DNA of 64,000 nt. Source: Datisca glomerata. Taxonomy: Eukaryota; Streptophyta; Magnoliopsida; Cucurbitales; Datiscaceae. The stretch is taken from the NCBI GenBank assembly GCA_003255025.1, contig QANY01013250.1, forward strand, positions 2,341,023-2,405,022, given 5' to 3'. Made by a program: the position numbers and the translations under genes. Positions 1 through 10,700 of this stretch are shown here, piece after piece (positions within the stretch are counted from its first letter, which is position 1; every line of letters starts with the position of its first letter). The notes under the pieces were generated by a model, which saw only the letters and a list, made by a program, of their open reading frames with translations, was not told the DNA's origin and made no database searches.

Positions 1-341
1 AACTTATTGTATATGAACTTCTATATAAAAAACTTTATCATACTTGAATGAACGTAATAATATTTGTTTGGTATTTGTTTGGCGACCATTAATATATATT
101 TTTTACCGATTTATGTTTGTTCAACATACAACCACGCAAAAAAAGAGCGACGGTTAGGAGCAATGAGATGAATGGCGACCTTTGCATAGCTTGAGACTAC
201 AAATTATTATAAAAGTTTCCTGAATGAGGAAACTAACATTAGTTAAATGGTTCTCTCGTCTCTTTCCAAAAATGGATGTGATAGAGCATGGTTGACCTTT
301 TATGCAAGAAAATGAGATTAGCAGAAGAAAAAAAAACTTGC
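1..341 (-). other. Intron 2 of the DnaJ gene (partial)
   Basis: This stretch follows the second coding exon of the J-domain gene on the minus strand. It starts with a GC donor (CAG|GCAAGT) at 341-340. No continuation of the J-domain is visible down to base 1, so exon 3 must lie left of the window. Confidence 0.6.
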
Positions 342-1045
342 CTGAAAATTTTGTGCTGCAAGAGGATCATTGGGGTTCTTGTCTGGATGAACCTGACGTG
401 CCTGTGAATGAATATGATAAAATATAGAGAATCCATCATTCCCAAAAAACAACTACCAAACATGAGGAGAGTATAACAACAGCTGCATAGAATACACGTC
501 CAATGACATTCCCAGAGGATTCTAATTGCTACATAACGGTCGTGCTCGTTAAGTAATCAATTTAAATAATCTCGATATCCCACGGAGGGACAAGTTAAGA
601 TTAGGGAAAAGCTTTTGAAACAAAGAAAAAAAGATAATAATGAGAAAATAGGAAGAACTAGGTAAAAAACAGAAAGAGAGAGAATCAGCTCAGGTACAGT
701 TATAGATCCAGCTGTTTATAATTCACTTGATTGCGCAATGTCAGATTACGGACGGACATCTGAAAGATGGTACATGAAATAGTCAATACTACCCCTTTTC
801 CTTCTTTCTTCTCAACTCATCCATCGGAGCAACGGAATCAGACAGGGTAGCATGATTGAAATGGCCAAAAAAGAACAGGAATAGCGGAAACGAAACTTCG
901 AACCCCATTTCGAAATCTAACAGGTGAATAGAAACATGTTATGGAAAACGAACATCACCTTCATGTAATAAGCTTTTTTTATCTCCGCCTCCGTAGCCGT
1001 GGGGATGACTCCAAGCACGTCGTAGTATTCCGTCTCCTTCACCAT
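342..1045 (-). CDS. DNAJ10: DnaJ (J-domain) co-chaperone, DNAJ10 type, 5' part only
   Basis: J-domain proteins stimulate Hsp70 ATPase activity. Two coding exons are visible. Exon 1 is complement 959-1045 (29 codons, beginning MVKETEYYDVLGV). Exon 2 is complement 342-401 (20 codons) and contains the invariant HPD tripeptide in VHPDKNP that contacts Hsp70. Both introns are phase 0. Intron 1 is GT-AG; intron 2 uses a rare GC donor (CAG|GCAAGT). I chose the ATG at 1045 because the family begins MVKETEYYDVLGV. An in-frame ATG 33 bp upstream (1078) would add 11 residues unlike the family. Roughly the first 49 residues are present, with helices I-II and the HPD loop; the remainder and the C-terminal region lie outside the window. 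The assignment to the DNAJ10 subfamily rests on recalled family sequence. J-domain identity is near certain; the exact paralogue is less so. Confidence 0.88.
402..958 (-). other. Intron 1 of the DnaJ gene
   Basis: GT-AG intron between the two J-domain exons: donor GTGATG at 958-953, acceptor TTCACAG at 408-402. I see no other gene or recognisable element in it. Confidence 0.75.
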
Positions 1046-1610
1046 CTGGCAGTTTCGATCAACCAGTTTCAGTGACATGCTTTAATTAATTTAAAAACAC
1101 AAAGATAACCCGCTGGCCGGCTTGCAAAGTCGATTCACGGTTGTTCCAATACTAATTTATACGAATTTAATATACTCCTTCACAAGGGACAAAAGGATAA
1201 AGTCGGCAGGCAATGACGAAAATGTGAAGAAGACTCCCTGTTTGACGATGGGTGGATGAAAAATGGTGTTACTCTTTCGCTCTGTGTCTCGACGCGCAGT
1301 TACCCTTTTGTAACATGACATGACCTCGGAGGTTTGGCCTCGCCTCCGCGTTGACCAGTATCGTCCCGTTTGAACACTTGCTTTCTTTTTTTTAGAAATG
1401 TTCAAGATGAGTCCCCTCACCGGGTTTTTAACTAAATAAAAACACCTCCTAATTTTAATTAATTATGATTTTTTATAGTAAAGAATCAATTGTACGTTTT
1501 TTTAAATTTAAGATCCATGAACTTCATAATTTCTAACTTACTTTTTACTTTCTTTTATTTTATTTTTCCTCTAATTTGAGGTTCTCTTCTACGTATTCTT
1601 CATTTTTTAC
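1046..1610 (-). promoter_or_regulatory. 5' flank of the DnaJ gene
   Basis: Likely 5' UTR and promoter of the minus-strand J-domain gene. No convincing TATA box was identified. From about 1,430 leftwards to rightwards the composition becomes strongly AT-rich and leads into the palindrome cluster. Confidence 0.35.
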
Positions 1611-1814
1611 TCTGCTAGACCATGATCTAGCAGACAACATTCTGCAAGACCATGGTCTGGCAGAGTAAAATGTTTTTTTCATATGCAAGTCGCTAGATCA
1701 CGGTCTAGTAAAAAATATTCTGTTAGACCATAGTCTAGTAGCTTTGTGTTGAAATTAACACTTGCTAGACCATGGTCTAGCAGAATATTGTCTGCTAGAT
1801 CATGATCTAGCAGA
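1611..1814. repeat. Cluster of six about 22-bp palindromes
   Basis: Six copies of a near-perfect palindrome close to TGCTAGACCATGGTCTAGCA lie at about 1611-1634, 1641-1664, 1691-1710, 1720-1741, 1762-1783 and 1791-1814. Spacing is irregular (about 30, 50, 29, 42 and 29 bp). The copy at 1762 is perfect; the others carry one to three changes, several of them compensated on the other arm, as in AGATCATGATCT. The spacers share short tracts such as AATATT and TCTG. Each could form a cruciform or a short hairpin in RNA. No open reading frame explains them. Confidence 0.9.
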
Positions 1815-1945
1815 ACGAAGAGTAACAAAGTCAAGAGTTTCAACGGCAATCGCAGAGAAGGGTATTATCGAAGGGTTCTGTGGGAATTTCAGACAAAACA
1901 ACCTTTGGTTTTGCCATTTTGGTGCTCCAGAATCAAATTTTTGGA

Positions 1946-2190
1946 ACCCACCCTGTGATGTATTCCTAAAACTAAGAAGAATTACTAGATTAATTTTGAG
2001 GGGGAAGATGGACCTGAGTATTTGAGGAAATTGCAAATGGATGCTTGTAGAAGAGAAACGTGAGGTGAAGCTTAACCCACTCTATGATTTATTCCCAAGA
2101 CTAAGAGGAATTGCTAGATTAGTTTTGAGGGGGAAGATGGACCTGGGTATTTGAGGAAATTGCAAATGGATACTTGTAGAAAAGACCATG
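1946..2190. repeat. Direct tandem duplication, period 129 bp
   Basis: Unit 1 (1946-2074) and unit 2 (2075 to about 2190) both contain ATTTTGAGGGGGAAGATGGA or its one-base variant and share the flanking text with a few substitutions. It lies next to the palindrome cluster and may belong to the same unclassified repeat element (about 1,430-2,420). Confidence 0.85.
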
Positions 2191-3077
2191 GACGGCTTCG
2201 TTGTAGAGTCAAAAAGTTTGGCAGAGAAAGGTTTTGGGAGAAGGTTGGGGAGGGGACTTAAATGGAATTTCTTTACTATATGGGGGTAAATAAGTCTTTT
2301 ACTATGTACAAAAAATTACAAATCCTTCTAAAGGGTCTTATTATCCTTAAAACCACTCAAATGTCTTGATATCCCTAAAATCTATCTGAAAGGTCTATCC
2401 ATGAGAATTTCCCTTCTTTTTTTCTTTTTCTTTTTTGCCGACGTAAGTGATTTGATCTTGGTGGTACTGAACATAAGTCTTTATCTTTCTTGACAAAAAA
2501 AAATACTTCACCCCTAATTTGAGACTTAAATATTTGCTCATCAATAGGTTATGAGTGTAAATTCTTTTGGATATGGTTAAAGCTCTAGCGCTTTACCCTG
2601 ACTCATATAAGACAAAGGGCATAGATATTTATGTCCAGTGCATGAGACTCACATGATTAGTCGTGCGTAAATTCTACACACTCATGATTATTCAAAAACA
2701 TATTTGTTTCATGCAAGTAGTTTTTGTTGTACCTAAGAATTCTTTAAAAAATTTGTTTATGAAGTCAACGAAATTAATTCTATTTCTAAGAATCACACTC
2801 AATTCCAAATGAATAAAAAAATATGAAATTACATTATCACTTATTTGTTTGAAATATGCTAGTTTGAGTTCATACTTTGGACTAGTGTGTTCTGGTGGGT
2901 GTGGTCATAAGCATTTAGCTCATTGAAAATCGATAATTTTATATTTGGAAACAATTGTCACTGATGATCTAATAACTATCTTCTAATGCATGATGATGGT
3001 TATCTTGTACATATGACATAAAAGTCACTATACAATTTTTTGTACATTTTTATTAAATAAATAGTAGTGTTAAACAA
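2191..3077. other. Intergenic, no gene recognised
   Basis: AT-rich sequence with frequent stops in all frames. I see no exon, transposon domain or structural RNA here. Confidence 0.5.
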
Positions 3078-3182
3078 CATGACTCGTGCAGCTGCATGAT
3101 CCACGTGACAAAGCTGGATTGATTGTATTTTTTTGTCTCAACTTGCTTTGGCCATGTGGATTGTTCAGTTGCACAAGTCATG
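3078..3182. repeat. Inverted repeat able to form a 37-bp stem
   Basis: The left arm 3078-3114 starts CATGACTCGTGCAGCTG. The right arm 3145-3182 is its imperfect reverse complement, ending CAGTTGCACAAGTCATG. The loop is 30 nt. Roughly 80% of arm positions pair. It could be a short MITE or a small-RNA hairpin; sequence alone does not separate these. Confidence 0.7.
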
Positions 3183-4209
3183 CTGAATTGCTTATGAAAG
3201 AATGACAACATTGCGATATACAGCAGTCTCTCCCCTGTGTAGCAGCAACCCCTTGTGTGGTTTATTTGCTTTCTTGCCCCAAGTAAATAAATAAACTTGC
3301 ATTTTTTTTATAAAATTTTTTTATACTGACATGTTAATACTATTTGTCATGGAAATATTATTTGTCATATTTTCAATGTAAAAGGTGTGGATATCAATAA
3401 TGATTAAATCAAGAAATAATGAATCATCACTAAGAGAATGACATTTTTTAACATTTTACTATGACAAGAGAGCTCTATGTAATTATTGAGGCAAGAGCAT
3501 GTGTCTATATAACCAAGACAAACAACAAAGGAGAAAGGAGATTGGTGTAATTTAACCAAAGACTAAAATAGTAATCACGAAATGTAGGAAGATAGTCATA
3601 GTGATCCTCATATTCAACAAACTTCAACCATTTTGAACACCTCCTAACATTTTCAAGGCTTTCGAGTCTTCTATCATTTATGTATGATTTGTTTCTCGTA
3701 CACTGTCATTCCTTCTTATAGGTTTGAAACATAAAAATACTTTATTGGTCCATAACCTGATATATGTCAATTTACGACCTCAGTTCCCTTCCTAATCTTA
3801 ATAACCACTAGAATCATGAATTATCTTATGACTCATCAATCAAATAAACATATAAATGAATTTTTTGAAATAACTTTTCAAGAAAGAATGCCTCTTTTCT
3901 CGTTACCAGTAAATCCTCAGACATATTCCCTTTCGTTCCATCAACTAATTTCATTCTTGAATCTCGTTTGTGAGATTGATCAAAATCAATATTTTTATGT
4001 ATTCTTCTAATTTCTATGTGCATTAACCTACTAAAGCATCATATATTTTGACTTTACTCATTCATTTTCTTTGAATTATTGTTTTCTTTGTTAGATTTTA
4101 TTTTTCTTGAGATGAATATAAAACTGGAAAGTCTATTTTTTTGGACCAACTAAACTTAAAATCCAAAACTTCTTATGAAGAACGCACAAGCACAGTTATA
4201 AAAGAGCTG
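3183..4209. other. Intergenic, no gene recognised
   Basis: AT-rich DNA with only short random open frames (for example 64 codons at 3816-4010 that match nothing I know). It contains no visible exon or transposon signature. Confidence 0.5.
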
Positions 4210-4480
4210 CTGTTTCTTTTTGAAGGATATAATCGAAGTATAATGTTGATATAATGTTGAACAAGTGTAACGGTAGAGTTCTATGATGGTGAACTCATGG
4301 AATCAACTATAATGATTCTACTACCGTGAAAGAATACGCTAGAAGTGCTCAATTGGGTGAAATTTTTGAATTAGATCATGCTACGTTAAAATTTGATGCT
4401 GTTTTTGTAGCAGTCCAAGGGGTTGGTTTTCTTTTGGGCATACTTCCTTTGCTTTGCTCACACATTTGACAGAAAAACAA
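4210..4480 (+). pseudogene. psbB: Nuclear plastid DNA insert: fragment of psbB
   Basis: The plus strand reads a decayed piece of the chloroplast gene for photosystem II protein CP47. In one frame from about 4323 it encodes [20 protein letters not shown], close to the conserved CP47 stretch with [20 protein letters not shown]. Upstream, frameshifted, come FYDGEL-like and EQV-like pieces in the correct order. After about 4,400 the frame drifts and ends in a stop. The fragment covers only some 90 codons and has substitutions and indels, so it is a nuclear pseudogene lying downstream of CLPX and not plastid DNA in place. Confidence 0.85.
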
Positions 4481-4737
4481 AATGCTAGATATAAAAGCTC
4501 AAATTTTAGGAAGATGACATATTGACATGAATATTTTGTTACAGGAAGGACAAATATGACAATTCCCAGACCAATTTAGGCTTTCTTCTATTTCTCCTCA
4601 TGTATACAATCTGTGACAAATAAGGAAAAAGGATATTATTCTATACCAAATTATGGACTTGTTTACAAATTACATTATTAACATCTAAAAATTACATAAA
4701 AATCGTAAAGAATGAATTCAGCGGTGGATTTATACTC

Positions 4738-7700
4738 TCACAAGCTCATGGCTCTTGATGAAAGCTCTGATTCACCCTCCTGTTGTAACTCTCCCTCAGC
4801 AGCATCTGCATTATTAACCTACAAACAAGTCCAACAGTTTCCAAAGCTCTGAACAGCCAGTAGTCTTGTGATGTTAAGATCAAAATAACTATAAAGAATT
4901 CATCAGTGGGAAAATATGTCGTTTTTTTAGGTTCTGACGTGAAACCTAAACTAATACTTATTACTAGTATTCACCATACTAAACTTGAATTTGTATTTAT
5001 CTGAGTTATTAGCATTTGTATTAACAAAACTCCCAAGGAAGGGAAGACAACCTAAGAAGCATTGGCATCTAGATTGAACAAGGCAAAGGAACTCAAGTTT
5101 TTATAGTTTCAAACTCTAGGAGAATACATCAATGGCATTTCTTCCAAGTATCAATTTTTTTTTTGTTAAACCAAAAAATTGATGTATAAAAACTTGGGTC
5201 TAACAGCGGCTTTAACAACACTGTTAAATTGACAATGAATATAAACTTAAGCAGAAGGATTTAATGGAGTTCTCAAAAGCCCTACGGTTTCTTTCCTGGC
5301 AAATGGATCAAACCAACAACAGGAAGCCCATAGCTTTTCTCCAGCTAATAAAAAAAGCTCACAATAGACTGAGGATGACCCTGACACCCAAGACCTGAGA
5401 AAAGAGAAACTCGAGCGGGAGATAACGAGCAGTGAAGAAAAAGGTGCTCGTAGTCGTTACTATCCTCCTTCCTAAAGCACAAACGAATCTCTTGGGCAAA
5501 TAAATCCCTTCCTCCTAAGATTGTCGAGAGTTTATTTACCGATTATACCAGCTTGAATTTCAACCGTGTATTGCCTGTTATACCTTTTAAACTGTATCTA
5601 GAGAAGATTAAAGCATATAGAAGACTATGGGATGACCCTGATGCCCAAGACCTGAGAAAAGTTAAACTCGAGCGGGAGAGAATGAGCATGAAGAAAAAGG
5701 TGCTCGTAGTCGTTACTATCCTCCTTCCTAAAGCACAAACGAATCTCTAGGGCAAATAAATCACTTCCTCCTAAGATTGTCGAGAGTTTATTTACCGATT
5801 ATACCAGCTTGAATTTCGACCATGTATTGCCTGTAATACCTTTTAAAATGTATATAGAGAAGATTAAAGCATATAGAAGACTATGGGCTTCAAGTTCTAT
5901 TGCAATCGTACCACAGATAAGTTCAACTTGGTCGCAGCTAGGTAATGCTCCAATGCTCCGTCTCCATGGAGGATTTTTCCTCCACATCCAGTAGTATACT
6001 CTGAACCCACCGATTCCTCATCAACCAGAACAGCATCTACCCGATCACCCCCAGTTTTAACATCTGGAATCTTGATAATTCAGAGTGAATAATACTTGTC
6101 AGTCAAATTTTGAATTGTAAGATAAGACCTGCATGATATAATCAAATGATTTGACCTCCGCAATGAATTTAAAGCACTTAGCACTTCCGTACCTCATACA
6201 TGGCTTCAGTTAGTATGCTCTCCAGTATGGCTCTTAAACCCCTGGCACCAGTATTCTTAGCCATTGCTTTCTTGGCTACAAGTCTTAGCGCCTCCTCTGT
6301 AAAATGTAGTTTCACCTGAAATTGAATGATAGGTTTTCAAAAAATTTGGAGGCCTAAGCAATATTAAATCAAGTTCTAGGAAATTCACAGATGCAAAGCG
6401 CATAGGCATAATGCTTACCTTGTTCATGCTAAACAATTTCTTATACTGCTTACCAAGAGCATTCCTTGGTTCCATAAGGACCTATAAGATGAGAGTAATT
6501 TCATCGAGATTAGCTACTTTTTTTGGTAAAAAAGATTATCTACTTCATTACATGGAAAGAAGATGCCTCTCATTGACTTGTCAAGTGGATGATCAAAAAG
6601 AGCTCAACCAATTACAAGTCAATGACCTTAAAATTTATAATTCTTCTAGAGAATGAAATGCACAAAAAAGTATAGAACTACAGGGTGGTAAACGTACTTA
6701 TGAGAGCAATCTTTCCAGTGACTGTCCTTTCGACATCATACAAGGAGCTCGCTTGTTAGGAGACCTCCACAACTGCTTGCCAGTCAAAGCAATCTTTCTT
6801 ACAAAAGAACTTCTCAACCTATTCGGGCTATTCCTTTTAAGTTCTATCAAGCATTCATGACTCATCCCTTCCTAATTTCTAATTAAAAACCTGACACATA
6901 GATGAGCTGGTTCGGAATAAACAAATGAGCTAGGTAGGTGCAAATAGTTAAGCCTCATGCCCACATTGATGTGGTATTGGATTTGAACCATACTACCCCC
7001 AATATCCAACTAATTTGTATTTTTGGAAAAAAAAGTCAGTACAACAATCTCTAACTCAGTAACAAAGAAGATCAGTGCTGCTACAACATCCATTTTAGCA
7101 CATCAGTAGAGGAAATCGAAAGAATAAGAAAGGATGAACTTTCAACAACTGTACTTCAGGTTCAGGCAATGAGCCACTGAGAGAAAAGCTCATAGATAAG
7201 ACATGAGGTTGCCTACACAAGCAAGCATTTAAAAGACATCTGCCTCAACATAAATATGAAGCCTGAAGGTAAGCCTAACCAAACCATATCAGTACCACTT
7301 GGTCCAGAACGGGAACCTTGCGTACTCTAGATCTCAAATGAGCGTATACACAGCTTAAATTATAACTTTTGAATTTTTAATTCTTCTACTTATATTCAGA
7401 ACCTCTTTAATTAATAAAAATATATACCGAAGTCAGATAAAGTTTAACTCACTTCATATATTGTTTATTTTATAACTATAGGTGTCCGGAGCTTGCACAT
7501 CCAACTATTCCCAGGGTCTCATGCATCGTGCCCTTGAAAGTTTCGCTACATGAGTCAGGTAAATCGCTGGCTTTAGCACCGGGGGACAATGGCTCTGAGG
7601 AATTGTTTGCATCTAAGATGATTCAAACTCAGGACAGATCTAAGCCCAAGGATATCCCCACTTGGGCCAACCCTTTGCGGGTTACTTCTTATATTTTTCT

Positions 7701-10700
7701 TAATATGCAGGGAGGCATTTTTCTAACTTTGGCACAAAGGAAACTCTAGACTTTTAGCCTTGCTTTAAGACTAATTTTGATAACATGAGTAAAATCCATG
7801 CATTAGATTCTCTAAACTTGTTAGGAATTTGAATTCTTATTTCTATTTTAGCAAGATATCATTGAAGGAAAGAGATGGGACGGAATCTACATCTGGTTTT
7901 CCTACAATTTTTAGTTCATACCAGAAATTCACATTTTTTTTATAGGGCATACCAACGAATTCACATATCTGTATAGTTTCACATCAATCATAATGTGACC
8001 TATGGCCTTTACTAGAAAAATAAACATGTGAAATTCTGTTCCTTGTTCCTTGTTCCTTGCAGTAAGTAGCAATTGAAATACAGAATTACCACCATGAAAA
8101 AATAAGGATATTGAGTCTAACGACTTTGCAAGTATTACCTGAACAAGTTGGTCCTCAGTCAAAGCTGACAAACTAACTAAAATAGGAAAACGTCCAATGA
8201 ACTCAGGTATGAGACCATATGCAATAAGATCAGCACTTTCGACCTGAAATATGCCAAAAGAGATCTTCAGATTTCCTTTGTTAAAGGTCTTCCATGCTTC
8301 TGTCTCTTTTCCTTGTCGATTTAGGGGAACATAATGATAAAGTGCAGTACAAAACTTCACAACTTGTAAAACGACGGGATGGACAAAAATTAATATATAG
8401 ATTCTAAATTCCAAATCCAAAGAATATGAAGGGTCTCCTTTCTCACTGTTTCCAATAAAGAAGATGTAACTGCAGCACTTGTAACTCCACTAGTTCTCAT
8501 GTTGGCACGAACAGGTGCTCCAAAACCAATTGAAGAATCTTGCCGCCTGCTTATCCGTAATGGTCTCTTAGGAAAAAAGTAGTGTGAAGGAGAAAGAGCT
8601 GTATTTGGAGAAGTAAAACAATTCAAGAAAGGAGAAGTAGAAACATTACCTTTCTGAAATGGTCTTTTCGAGATCAACAAATGCTCCACCACATATAAAT
8701 AGGATATCTTTTGTATTTATCTGCAGATCATTCGCATAAAACGATGTAACAATAGCCACTGTTGATTTACAGGAAAATCTATAGCGTGCCTCATAGGAAA
8801 ATACATTAAAAGGCAAGTAAAAAGAACCTTTTACCATCTTATTAAAGAAATAACTTTTTCTTTTGAAGAACAGTGAGTCATTTTAAAGATGGCATGATAA
8901 TTGATGGTGAGGAAGAAATAGTAAATGAAGTGTTGAGATTTTCCAGGGCAATGATGGTCAGATTGAACAATATGAAATTCAATAATTGGATTGGTCTCCA
9001 ATTCAAAAGAAACAGATAATTGCTTAAAATTTTAGGAGGATAAATTAAGAAAACAATATTCCGCTTAATATTTAAGGAGGATGAGAAGAGAAAAGCAATA
9101 CTGGAATGCAACAGGAAAAGTTTTCAGATCCAGATAGGTTAACAATGGCTCTTTCCCACAAATGTTGGAATATGATTGAGTATAATTTTTTTGATAAGAA
9201 ACATTAATATTTCATTAATATGTAAAATTTATAGAGGATAAGCAATCCTCATTGTAACTCAATTTACAATTCCCCTTCAACTCAAGAGGACCAAAAAGAA
9301 CGGAAATTCTTTAAATAGATTGGAGGAATATACCCATCTAGAAGCGACAAACTTCTAATTTTCTCACAAGATTTTTAATTCATTCTGATTCCCTTAAGAT
9401 GTTCTTAAGTTAGTTTGGTCCAAATAGAGTGATGTATGATTTAATTAGAGTATTTCAGGAGTTTTATGGTCAAGAAATGGTTAGCGCTTGCAATGTGGCA
9501 CACATTTGTTTCATTACTAAGAAATTATGTCAATCAAAATTTTGGAGAATAGACCTGTGATTGAGTTTCTCGAAGGTGAGGTTTTGACAAAAGTTTTAGC
9601 TGCGACACTCAGAAGTGTTAGGGGATGCTGTTTTTACAATTCAAAGAAATATTAAGATAATGTGATATGCAATTATTTAGATTTAGATTTGGTAGGAAGC
9701 AAAGAGGTTTTAGTGACAAATGGAGGAAGTGGATCATGGCATGTCTAAAAGTTAGACAAAATTTCAATATTATAAATGGGAGTCATAGAGGAAGATTTGG
9801 AGAGTCAACATGACTTAGAACAACAGGATCCCCCCCCCCTCTAATTTACATCGGTGGTGAATGAATTGAGTAGGTTAGTTAATAAATGGCTCGAAAATTA
9901 GTTGACTGATAGTTTTATGGTGAGTGAGGAAGAAGTGGTTTCTCATTTACAATTTTCAAAAGATACAATTCTCACATTATATGAAGAAGACAATTACCAA
10001 TTTAGTTGACATGGTATACAATTTAGTTGACATAGTAGAAATGTGATTGCGGAGAAATCCGACTTGTTCAGATTGTTGGAATCATGTGCTAGAAAAGTCA
10101 AGAAAAGAGTAGATGGGTGGAAGAGATATTTTCCTAGAGGGGCTAGTCTTACTTTGAAAAGATAGGAAGAGTTTTTAATGGGAACTTATGGCATCGCAGA
10201 TTTCCTTTTAAATAAGATTCTTTCTTCATCTCCCTCTTGACATGCAATGTAAGTATATTTAATATTGTTACAAACTTCAACCATGCATGATCAAATGCGG
10301 AACTTCATGAAAAAATATTTCTCGTTATAAGCACTTGTGAACGTAATAAAAACATATGGAACTAGAAAAGAGAAAGGGCATATTAAGTCCAACATACCTG
10401 TATATTATCACCTCGAGGATGTTTTCTCGCCCCTTTTTCTGGAACATTTACTATCTAGAAGAAATAAAATTACTAAATTTCAGACTAGCAGAAAAGATGA
10501 TGCAAATGATTATAAAACAAAACTTCCAATTCACATCTTAATGGAAATGAAAATTTATCTTAAACACAGAAATCATAATATTTTGCTAGTACCAAAAGAA
10601 TTTGTCAAATCATGATTCTTTTAAGAAAGCCGGTGGCCTAAACAGCACCACACTGACACTGACACATGAGAAGGACGTGACATAACACCGACATGCTACT

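Noticed and set aside
1762..2025. 87-codon open frame through the palindrome cluster
   Set aside because: It is composed of repeat sequence, has no family resemblance, and lies partly in the tandem duplication.
5799..5987. Minus-strand frame overlapping CLPX exon 14
   Set aside because: It is out of frame with the conserved exon; the correct frame reads [20 protein letters not shown].
5553..5994. Open frames of 61-65 codons in the last CLPX intron
   Set aside because: They come from the tandem duplication; the second shares the frame only because of the copy. No recognisable domain.
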